18,087 nucleotides of DNA from Beroe ovata (Eukaryota > Ctenophora > Nuda > Beroida > Beroidae), in the NCBI GenBank assembly GCA_946803715.1, contig CAMPET010000414.1:1-18087 (forward strand). Direction: 5' to 3'. The translations under genes were made by a program, and so were the position numbers. Below, one piece after another: positions 11,129 to 18,060 of the stretch. The notes below the pieces were generated by a model that made no database searches, was not told the origin of the DNA, and saw only the letters and a program-made list of their open reading frames with translations. The stretch's first letter is position 1; every line of letters begins with the position of its first letter.

Positions 11129-14100
11129 GACACACCCCCCCCANCACTCACACACACGCACACACACACACACACACACACATCAGCCGGGTCGTTGACA
11201 TCAATATGAGCTCACTCTTCTTGACACCGTCTTTTTCATTGTTTCAGGAGGTTTGGAGCCATTGATAAAGATCCCATCACTGCCAAATATAGCGATACAG
11301 TTTGCTTCATCACGGGCCTGTATGGATGTGGCTATAACACTGAAAGACATACTTGTAAGTGAAGAATTGAACTCATCTAATAAATGAAAGTCTGTCCTTG
11401 TTAATCAACTTTGCAAAGGAGCAAAACTCACATACTCACATCCTTACCAGACGCTATCTCAAGACGGCACTGTAATAGTACAGTGCTTCAACCAAGTGAA
11501 CCTACTGATCAAACAGTTGGAACCTATGTACAATCCTACGAGCCAATCATATCTCGTCAACGAACTTGCTAGGTAGCTACCATTGTATCTACGAAGTACA
11601 ATTGCATTGATTGAAATCTATTTGAATAAGGAAGACTCGAACGCAGGGTCCCAACCAACCTGGGTGCAAGTAGATATCTAACTTTTTATCTCATTCTCCT
11701 CAGGTCTGCCACTCCCACGCAACCGTATCACTCAGCTAAATCCATCCCTCTTCTTCACACCATCACCGCCCTGGAGAGCTACACCACCCTTCTCATTAGC
11801 CTGTGTAAAGTGGGACAGGTATGTTAACAACCATCGACTGATATCATTTTTCCGAAACTGAGTTTTCAATTCCATCTAATTTTCAATTCTATTCCTTCCA
11901 GCCTGATTATTTGAGCAATATGTATTATGTATTTGAAAATTGAAACTGAAACCATTTCTTGATTGAAACTCCCGTCCTTTCTCTCTGAACTTTAATTCTT
12001 CTCTCATTCGTTCTGTCTCCTTGACAGAAAGGTAAATCTAATTCCCAGCGTAATTTCCAGGTGGACATGCGGACAGTTTGTATCGGGATGTGGGGGAGTG
12101 GTCAGGGTATGGACCTGATCACCAAGTTATCCCACCTATTCACGGCTGTAGTGTGGGAAAACTCCCTCCTGGCGCTACTGCTACCACCTCACAACCAGAC
12201 TGCTGATAGAGAGGATCTACAGAGATTACAGGACGCGATCGGACCAAATGCTGTTATCAGTTAGTGCTTGGGAAATTGACTTTTCCTTTTATTTGTAAAA
12301 CCCACCTCACGCAATCTCAATTTCGATCGTCCAATGCTGTGAGTTAAACCCACATTTCAACCCCGACACAGAGTTGAAAGGCAAGGACAAGAAAGACAAG
12401 TCTCCACCCCATATCCGACTGATTAGACCGCTCTGGCAGGCTGTGGACAGACTGAGAAAACATCTCCAGGCATTCCTGAGCGTACTCTGTAAACTCAGCT
12501 GTGGGCATACTCGAGTTAGACGGTATGATTTGTATTCAATTAAACATTATTTTATAGTCGTGATTCCAGAGAAATTGACCGTCCGGCCTCCATTGAAATG
12601 ATCCTGACTTGAACACTGAAAATCTTGAATATACGAAAACGTTACAGTATAGGAATTTTTGATTTTCAAACGATTCATCATTTCAATTCCCCAATCACAT
12701 CTCCCCCTCATAGGACTATGGGAAACAAACCACTGCCCAGTGCTCACCAGTCTGACATCGCTAAACAAGTTATCAAGTTTGTGGTTAACGGGTTGACGTG
12801 GAGACCTCCCAACATACCGGATATACATCCCAGAGTTAGCCTTCTCTCGATGATCGATCACATCGGTCAGTGCATCTCAAAATTGCACAACTTCTTGAAA
12901 ATGTTGAGCCAGAAATATTGTTGCTGTCTTATAGATGGCGTTGCTGAGCAGAGCTGGCGTTGCTAAGCAACAATATGTCCCCCAGGTCTGGCTGGTCATA
13001 TCTTGTACAGCGAGTCTCAACAACCGTATCATCTCATGTTGCTTGAGTTTGACCGAGCAAACGGGTTGCAAGCTCTCGTGAACTGTTACGAGTGGAGTGC
13101 TGCCATCCCAAAACAAGGTGAATATTGAAACCGGATTGTTTACCCTGGTCGAGATTTTCTACTTCCTACTATACTTTCTACTATACTTTCTACTTTACTT
13201 TCTACTATACTTTCTACTATACTTTCTACTTTTCATTCTACTTAACTTTTACTTTACTCTCTACCTTACTCTCTCATTTACTCGCTAACATCATAATCAT
13301 ATCATCTCTGATTCATGCTCCCCAACTCCTCTCTTCCCTTCCACAGACAACAAAGATCTTGTGCCGGGCTCAGGAGAGTTCATGGTGGCATGGCTGACCC
13401 TGATGAAGAAACTCATTGACGTGAAGCAAGTTACTGAGTCATCACATTCACTCCCTTCCCAAACAGTTCCCCCCACCAACCAGTACAAACAGTTCGAGTT
13501 CGAACCCATTCACTTCCTGGCTAAGTCTCACAAGGTTTGTATTTAGCGACATTGCGTTCTTCCTCTTTTGTCTCTTTAAGCAGCTTTTTCGTGATGGTTT
13601 CGCTTATTTCCGAGAGGATAATACTTATATCCTGAGAGGATAATACTTATATCCTAAGAGGATAATACTTATATCCTGAGAGGATAATACTTATATCCTG
13701 AGAGGATAATACTGATAATACCGTGTTTTGACGATCGTGATATTACCGGTACCCCTCAGTTTGCGTTTGAAGTGATCACACTGCTCTGGGATGAGTTGTA
13801 CGCCTACTCCGGCATGAAGACACTGAAGAATGAGATTGGTCCGATAACAGAGCATGTTATCGTTATCTTGAAACATCTTCTCAAAGGTTTGATAACTTTT
13901 CATGTTTCTATGAACCAAGGAAACACCCATCTCACTGAACTCGACGATAACCATCTCTCCTTCGCAGGTGATTTGCAGGAGAAGATACAGAAGTTGGATA
14001 AGAAGGGTGACGAAGGAACGAGTTCTTCCTCTCTGAGCGAGTCCACGGTTCAGCCGACTGAGCATCTTGTTCAACATGTGAGTCTCGAGACCTCGAGGGA

Positions 14101-14756
14101 AAGAGATAAATTCATTCGGATATCAGAGACTGACGGCCCTCTTCAATTCTCATTCCAAACACCTAACTACTTTTCGTGCATTGAACATAAGATTAAGTAG
14201 ACTTATTTGTGTCGCTGAAGGACTGAACGACCTATAGTTATTCCTGCCGTATTTCCCCAGTTGATCGACATGGGATTCGCTCGTCAGCACGCAGTGGAAG
14301 CTCTCATCCACTCCAATAACAATCTCAGTGCAGCCACTGAATACGTCCTCACTCGACCCAGCCTGTCCATACCAATGGTGAGTAGTCACTATCAACTAGT
14401 TTATAATATAGTAGTGCTCTCTGAGGAGTAGTCCTCTCTGAGGAGTATGCCTAGGAATCTCTGTAAAATGCCAGGGGATAGAGAAATTGAACTTTCTCTC
14501 GGATCCTTCCCATTTATCTCAACAATTCTGGAATCCTTAAACCTGAACCCAATTTTCCCCTCTCTCCAGCCTGACAGCGACCTATCTGAAGAGGAGGCAA
14601 TGATGCAAGCAATTGCAATGTCACTGGCAGTAGAGGAGGAGGCACATAACTCCACAACGGAAAGTGGACAGAAGACTGATCCCGTCCCCGAGGAGAAACC
14701 GGAGATAGAGTTCGTGACGGACGATAAGCTGTGGAGTTTGTACGATAAAATACTCG
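5762..14756 (+). CDS. HUWE1: HUWE1, giant HECT E3 ubiquitin ligase, N-terminal third (32 exons)
   Basis: Exons: 5762-5806, 5954-6052, 6165-6293, 6388-6474, 6562-6635, 6944-7022, 7176-7351, 7455-7584, 7716-7844, 7951-8101, 8236-8399, 8516-8623, 8757-9045, 9128-9241, 9389-9469, 9672-9778, 9880-10054, 10196-10287, 10592-10791, 10945-11060, 11248-11354, 11451-11572, 11704-11818, 12061-12259, 12372-12522, 12714-12865, 12986-13117, 13347-13534, 13760-13886, 13968-14077, 14261-14377, 14570-14756. All are GT-AG and phases agree, giving 1417 codons plus one base. The start [10 protein letters not shown] matches the family N-terminus and has A at -3. Hallmarks include [63 protein letters not shown] and [15 protein letters not shown]1 ubiquitinates p53, MCL1, MYC, histones and unassembled proteins. 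WWE and HECT domains would lie about 200-3000 residues further on and are not in the window. Confidence 0.95.
6749..6780. repeat. CG-rich direct repeat in 308-bp HUWE1 intron 5
   Basis: TCGCGCGCA is present at 6749-6757 and 6772-6780 within an otherwise AT-rich intron (6636-6943). I see no gene or other structure in this intron. Confidence 0.7.
7020..7063 (+). repeat. 22-bp tandem duplication of the HUWE1 exon 6 donor site
   Basis: GAGGTCAGTACTATAAATA occurs at 7020 and again at 7042. The first copy contains the GAG|GTCAGT donor ending exon 6 at 7022. The second copy recreates an identical donor at 7044|7045. Confidence 0.85.
8130..8173 (+). other. Candidate 44-nt cassette exon in HUWE1 intron 10
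   Basis: A good acceptor (CTTTCCAG, ending 8129) and a donor (GAGAG|GTTGAG, 8174) bracket 44 nt. Inclusion after exon 10 (phase 1) would reach an in-frame TGA inside the cassette, and skipping it joins exons 10 and 11 exactly as in the family. If real, it would be a poison exon; it may be a chance match. Confidence 0.3.
8943..8971. promoter_or_regulatory. Tandem X-box (RFX-type) motifs inside HUWE1 exon 13
   Basis: GTTACCATGACAAC (8943-8956) and GTTACCATGGCAAC (8958-8971) both fit the RFX X-box, an imperfect inverted repeat GTTNCCATGGNAAC. They lie in the linker between DUF908 and DUF913 (coding for [14 protein letters not shown]), which is low-complexity and poorly conserved. Whether they bind RFX is unknown; the coding repeat may be coincidental. 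Confidence 0.4.
9355..9374 (+). repeat. (ATTG)n short tandem repeat, HUWE1 intron 14
   Basis: About five tandem ATTG tetramers lie just upstream of the exon 15 acceptor (exon starts 9389). Confidence 0.85.
9541..9582 (+). repeat. 21-bp tandem duplication, HUWE1 intron 15
   Basis: TATTGTTGACATATTGTTGT is present at 9541 and 9562, with more degenerate ATTG/GTTG words upstream from about 9500. A GCCGG-rich inverted stretch follows at about 9589-9616. Confidence 0.8.
10296..10397 (+). repeat. Six TTGACACC octamers in HUWE1 intron 18
   Basis: Exact copies start at 10296, 10317, 10334, 10351, 10368 and 10390, with spacings of 21, 17, 17, 17 and 22 bp. The core is a 17-bp minisatellite TTGACACCGTTCAYGGC. 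It lies directly after the exon 18 donor (10288). Further single copies are at 10571-10578, close to the exon 19 acceptor, and 11221-11228, close to the exon 21 acceptor. Confidence 0.93.
10429..10453. repeat. CG-rich palindrome and hairpin, HUWE1 intron 18
   Basis: A perfect 12-bp palindrome CGCGGATCCGCG (10429-10440) overlaps a hairpin CGCGCG-ATGTA-CGCGCG (10437-10453). The surrounding intron is AT-rich. Confidence 0.75.
11075..11182. repeat. (CA)n microsatellite, HUWE1 intron 20, with one N
   Basis: Two CA runs (about 11075-11126 and 11147-11182) flank a C-rich interruption holding an undetermined base at 11144. True repeat length is uncertain. Confidence 0.97.
12028..12060 (+). other. 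Optional 33-nt in-frame 5' extension of HUWE1 exon 24
   Basis: Three AG acceptors in the same frame precede exon 24. They would start the exon at 12028 (after CTTGACAG), 12049 (after TTCCCAG) or 12061 (after TTTCCAG). The longest form adds 11 residues, [11 protein letters not shown], with no stop. The 12061 start gives the family-like join [10 protein letters not shown], so it was used for the gene model. Confidence 0.4.
12959..12971. promoter_or_regulatory. 13-bp palindrome GTTGCTAAGCAAC in HUWE1 intron 26
   Basis: The palindrome resembles the GTTGC-N3-GCAAC form bound by RFX1-like factors, and lies 14 bp upstream of exon 27 (12986). Related GTTGCTGAGCA and GTTGCTGTC words precede it. Function is not shown. 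Confidence 0.3.
13156..13275 (+). repeat. 12-bp pyrimidine-rich tandem repeat, HUWE1 intron 27
   Basis: Tandem copies of TACTATACTTTC start at 13167 and degenerate to TACTTTACTC-like units by about 13275. The array extends a pyrimidine-rich strand upstream of the exon 28 acceptor (13346). Confidence 0.92.
13612..13711. repeat. 22-bp hairpin-forming tandem repeat, HUWE1 intron 28
   Basis: Four and a half copies of GAGAGGATAATACTTATATC plus CT occur with a 22-bp period from 13612. Each unit contains AGGATA and TATCCT, which are reverse complements, so the array can fold as a chain of stems in two registers. Confidence 0.93.
14261..14377 (+). other. HUWE1: HUWE1 UBA domain (exon 31)
   Basis: Exon 31 encodes residues 1317-1355, almost exactly where the UBA lies in human HUWE1. 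It shows the MGF loop ([15 protein letters not shown]) and the conserved end [13 protein letters not shown] domains bind ubiquitin through the MGF loop and the last helix. Confidence 0.92.
14570..14756 (+). other. HUWE1: HUWE1 UIM exon (exon 32)
   Basis: Exon 32 opens with [19 protein letters not shown], a ubiquitin-interacting motif: acidic patch, then the conserved A-x3-S pair within a helix. An acidic linker follows, then [15 protein letters not shown], corresponding to the DELHTFTD region after the UIM in orthologues. It ends in phase 1 at donor CTCG|GTACGG. Confidence 0.88.
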
Positions 14757-14813
14757 GTACGGAAATTGTTTAACTTTGTCAAGTTAAATATCTCACACTT
14801 GGTTCTATTCCAG

Positions 14814-15064
14814 CAACGATAGTTTCGGAAACTAGAGTAGATAGATTTCGAGACGTACTGGTCTTCGAGTCATGGCGTGAATCGAAAATGTCTACTTCAA
14901 CTCACCGATTAATTATACCCTACATGCATGTTAGAAACTTCATCAGCGTAGCTCCCGACCTAGAGTCCTGGTTTGCTGCTGCCGACCTACAGTACCCCGA
15001 CCTAGAGTCCGCCGACCTACAGTCCTATACCCCTTTAGTTAGCTGTTGGAATCAAGGAAATTAG
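14814..15064 (+). pseudogene. HUWE1: Possible HUWE1 exon 33 running into repeat DNA and stopping
   Basis: An acceptor (TTCTATTCCAG, ending 14813) starts a frame compatible with exon 32. ATIVSETRVDRFRDVLVFESW is weakly like the LPDTVYRVCDLI block expected next in HUWE1. The frame stays open across the repeat element that starts at 14921 (residues such as APDLESW and YPDLESADLQS) and ends at TAG 15062-15064. A donor within 14850-14920 is not obvious. This is either a genuine truncated end, an exon whose 3' part was replaced by a repeat insertion, or an assembly misjoin. Confidence 0.4.
14921..15056. repeat. Element A, copy 1 (CCGACCTAGAGTCC-rich)
   Basis: It starts TACATGCATGTTAGAAAC and ends TTAGCTGTTGGAATCAAG. 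Inside are several copies of a ~15-bp word CCGACCTAGAGTCC or CCGACCTACAGTCC. A second copy lies 470 bp downstream. This copy is 15 bp longer, by one internal word. It abuts the right satellite array directly. Confidence 0.9.
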
Positions 15065-15358
15065 GGAAAATTCTTATTTCTTCTCAAACATGAAGTTCTG
15101 AGTCACATGATATACAGGTCCTCAGGGAAGCAAGATAGGGCCGAAACTCGATCGGGAATCGATTCAGCGTCCAAAAATACATGGGAATTCATGGTCTTTG
15201 CTTGCGTGTGCGACGAAAAATTTTTTTCGAATTTCTGATCGGAGTATCGATAGAAAATGAAGTGAGTGACTCCACACTTTTTTACTTCATTTTCGAAGGT
15301 CTCTAATGAAGTCTTTAACGGCACTTACGACACTAATTTTCCACCAAATCATCTCTCC
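15057..15358. repeat. Right satellite array, truncated first copy
   Basis: A partial 545-bp unit with GATTCAGCGT at 15161. It breaks off after CATCTCTCC at 15358, directly before the N at 15359, where intact copies continue TACTCTCAC. It is more diverged than the next copies. Confidence 0.9.
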
Positions 15359-15390
15359 NCTGTTTTGGCGAGATTTTTCTACTAATCCAG

Positions 15391-15511
15391 TACATGCATG
15401 TTAGAAACCAAATTAGCGTAGCTCCCGACCTAGAGTCCTGGTTTGGTGCTGCCGACCTAGAGTCCCCCGACCTACAGTCCTATACCCCTTTAGTTAGCTG
15501 TTGGAATCAAG
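15391..15511. repeat. Element A, copy 2
   Basis: This is the same element as at 14921-15056, lacking one 15-bp internal word. It is preceded by unique-looking DNA (15360-15390) ending in ATCCAG. It is followed by about 60 bp not seen elsewhere in the window (15512-15572) before the satellite resumes. Confidence 0.9.
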
Positions 15512-15572
15512 ATGTACAGAATTGAATAATCGATCGTCAAGATTTTGCCGCATCAAAGATTACGCCTCAGGC

Positions 15573-17148
15573 GAGCCAAAATTTGACGCAGAATTCGAAT
15601 CTGGAAGAATTACAGAGCTAGCTGATTGGGAAATTAGGGAAAATTCTTATTTCTTCTCAGACATGAAGTTCTGAGTCACATGATATACAGCTCCTCAGGG
15701 AAGCAAGATAGGGCCGAAATTCGATCGGGAATCGATTCAGCGTCCAAAAATACGTGGGAATTCATGGTCTTTGCTTGCATGTGCGACAACAAAATTTCTT
15801 CGAATTTCTGATCGGAGTATCGATAGAAAATGAAGTGAGTGACTCCACACTTTTTTACTTCATTTTCGAAGGTCTCTAATGAAGTCTTTACCGGCACTTA
15901 CGACACAAATTTTCCACCAAATCATCTCTCCTACTCTCACACTACAAATATCAATCCTCGTTACGATCATGTATAGTTCATACTCGCCGTGAAACCACGC
16001 CCAAATGACGATTTCTCTCCCGTGGGAAGCAAACAGTACAAAAACGCGAAAATCAATGGGACACACAAATAGGCCAAAATCAGTTCTGCACGTGACATAC
16101 TGAAAAATAGTGTTTCTGGCCTATTTTTTGACGTAGAATTCGAATCTGAAAGAATTAGAGAGCTAGCTGATTGGGAAATTGGGGAAAATTCTTATTTCTT
16201 CTCAGACATGAAGTTATGAGTCACATGATATACAGCTCCTCAGGGAAGCAAGATAGGGCCGAAATTCGATCGGGAATCGATTCAGCGTCCAAAAATACAT
16301 GGGAATTCATGGTCTTTGCTTGCATGTGCGACAAAAAAATTTCTTCGAATTTCTGATCGGAGTATCGATAAAAAATGAAGTGAGTGACTCCACACTTTTT
16401 TACTTCATTTTCGAAGGTCTCTAATGAAGTCTTTACCGGCACTTACGACACTAATTTTCCACCAAATCATCTCTCCTACTCTCACAATACAAATATCAAT
16501 CCTCGTTACGATCATGTATAGTTCATACTCGCCGTGAAACCACGCCAAAATGACGATTTCTCTCCCTTGGGAAGCAAACAGTACAAAAACGCGAAAATCA
16601 ATGGGACACACCAATAGGCCAAAATCAGTTCTGCACGTGACATACTGAAAAATAGTGTTTCTGGCCTATTTTTTGACGTAGAATTCGAATTTGAAAGAAT
16701 TAGAGAGCTAGCTGATTGCGAAATTGGGGAAAATTATTATTTCTTCTCAGACATGAAGTTATGAGTCACATGATATACAGCTCCTCAGGGAAGCAAGATA
16801 GGGCCGAAATTCGATCGGGAATCGATTCAGCGTCTAAAAATACAGGGGAATTCATGGTCTCTGCTTGCATGTGCGACAAAAAATTTCTTCGAATTTCTCA
16901 TCGGAGTATTGATAAAAAATGAAATGAGTGGCTCCACACTTTTTGACTTCATTTTCGAAGGTCTCTAATGAAGTCTTTACTTGTACTTACGACAATAATT
17001 TTCCACCAAATCATCTCGCCTACTCTCACACTACAAATATCAATCCTCGTTACGATCATGTATAGTTCACACTCGCCGTGAAACCACGCCCAAATGACGA
17101 TTTCTCTCCCCTGGGTAGCAAACAGTACAAAAACGCGCAAATCAATGG
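15573..17148. repeat. Right satellite array, ~2.9 tandem copies of the 545-bp unit
   Basis: GATTCAGCGT recurs at 15734, 16279 and 16824, giving spacings of exactly 545 bp. The orientation matches the left array. The array ends at AATCAATGGG (about 17148), inside a unit. Each unit has AAAATGAAGT...ACTTCATTTT...AATGAAGT inverted repeats. Copies are much closer to each other than to the left array. Confidence 0.95.
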
Positions 17149-17351
17149 GCTAATAATATGAAGAGCTTCCTTTTTTGATATTGTCTCGTCGAAGGATAAC
17201 AATATAACGAATTTTAAAGATTATTCGCAGCTCAAGCGAGCGACAACCATATTGTAGATTTGTAGGTACTATATATAGTCGGCAATATTAAGTAAGCGGC
17301 AATAACTCCTCAACTGAAGCCAGTAGAGTCGATGTGGATCGTTGAACTCAC
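17149..17351. other. Non-repetitive AT-rich stretch
   Basis: This separates the satellite from the ankyrin exons. I see no confident gene. On the minus strand, a 45-nt open stretch ending in TAG (17269-17313) could follow the ankyrin frame, but only through a 38-nt intron. Confidence 0.4.
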
Positions 17352-18060
17352 GCCAGGTTTAGCTGGGAGCGCAGCTAGACATTGGAGTGGTGTTAGTCCC
17401 TGACCGTTCTCCACATCAACCGATACCCCATTGAGGATGAGTGCCATAGCCTGATCTAGTGCGTTGTCCACATCTTCTCCTAGCACCACTTTGTGTAGTG
17501 CTGTCTCACCTGAAACACGCGGTGTCAGCCTGATTACACCGTGGTGTCAAAGTGGTGTCAGGACGGTGGTCCTTACAGACAAATCCTGCCTTCAAAAGGA
17601 CCCCCGAGTTCTAATTATAATATGAAGAATCTCAAGCACAGGTAATTAAGCTTGATGATTATAAGCAGGAAATGTAAGGTATAAACTCGACTGTGCCTAC
17701 CTTCATGATTTAGCAGTGTAAAGTCTATCTTATGATGCACGAGACATTGTATGATCTGATAAAATAGGGTTTGTATGTTAGCTGGGATTTTACTAGCTAC
17801 AATCTACACAGAATGTTCCTTCACATGTTCATATTCCAATAATACAGTATTCTAATACTCTTATAGTGATCTCAGTCTAGTATAATAGAAATTGTACAGC
17901 AGTGTAGGTACTGTTCAATTGTTCAAAGATCATCCATTGTAGGTATCGAAGTAACATGACAATATAATACTTCAACAGTACGTCCAGTGTCCACTGTCCA
18001 TATTCTGAGGGCAAAGTTTACACAGAGTTCACCCACAGACACACACCCACAGTACACTCT
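17352..18060 (-). CDS. Ankyrin-repeat protein, internal or C-terminal fragment (3 exons)
   Basis: Three minus-strand exons join in phase: about 18060-17971, 17755-17701 and 17509-17352. They encode about 100 residues with two to three ankyrin repeats: VGELCVNFALRIW...GRTVEIIQCLVHHKIDF, then LLNHEGETALHKVV...ALDQAMALILNGVSVD, then VENGQGLTPLQCLAA. The G-x-T-A-L-H and G-L-T-P-L turns and the V/I-x-x-L-L/I helix ends are typical. The first exon's 5' edge is uncertain because an in-frame TAG lies at 18061-18063, so an acceptor must be near 18060. The last exon ends at a strong donor GGC|GTGAGT. If unspliced, the frame runs 14 more codons to a TGA at 17310-17312. I cannot assign a family. The gene faces HUWE1 tail-to-tail. 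The intron 17510-17700 carries the TTGACACC motif in sense. Confidence 0.72.
17521..17561 (-). repeat. TTGACACC / CTGACACC words in the ankyrin-gene intron
   Basis: Read on the minus strand, one exact TTGACACC (17550-17543) is flanked by two CTGACACC variants (17561-17554 and 17528-17521). They lie just upstream of the acceptor of the exon at 17509, in the sense direction of that gene. Confidence 0.8.

Larger units (their letters stand above)
9128..11572 (+). other. HUWE1: HUWE1 DUF913 region (exons 14-22)
   Basis: Exons 14-22 follow an acidic Ser/Asp/Glu-rich linker (exon 13) and match the DUF913 part of HUWE1. Recognisable blocks are [74 protein letters not shown] and [15 protein letters not shown]. 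Exon 19 carries an acidic, Ser-rich insert (EDDEIVMRR). Together with DUF908 this makes the N-terminal armadillo-like solenoid. Confidence 0.85.

Noticed and set aside
14921-15511. Element A as a duplicated genuine HUWE1 exon
   Set aside because: Both copies keep an open frame, but only because of a 15-bp repeat word. The residues resemble no HUWE1 region, and the copies are embedded in satellite DNA.
194-17148. The 545-bp unit as a known transposon
   Set aside because: I found no terminal inverted repeats at array ends, target-site duplications, poly(A) tail or transposase or reverse-transcriptase motifs. It behaves as a satellite.
17269-17313. Terminal 14-codon exon of the ankyrin gene
   Set aside because: Phase and stop fit, but the intron would be only 38 nt, shorter than any other here, and the residues show no ankyrin pattern. 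Mentioned only as an option.
18004-18060. WD40 blade on the minus strand (LRIWTVDTGR)
   Set aside because: It looks like a WD motif. The phase-0 donor GAA|GTATTA instead joins it to IIQCLVHHKIDF and GETALHKVV, making an ankyrin helix pair, which is the better explanation.
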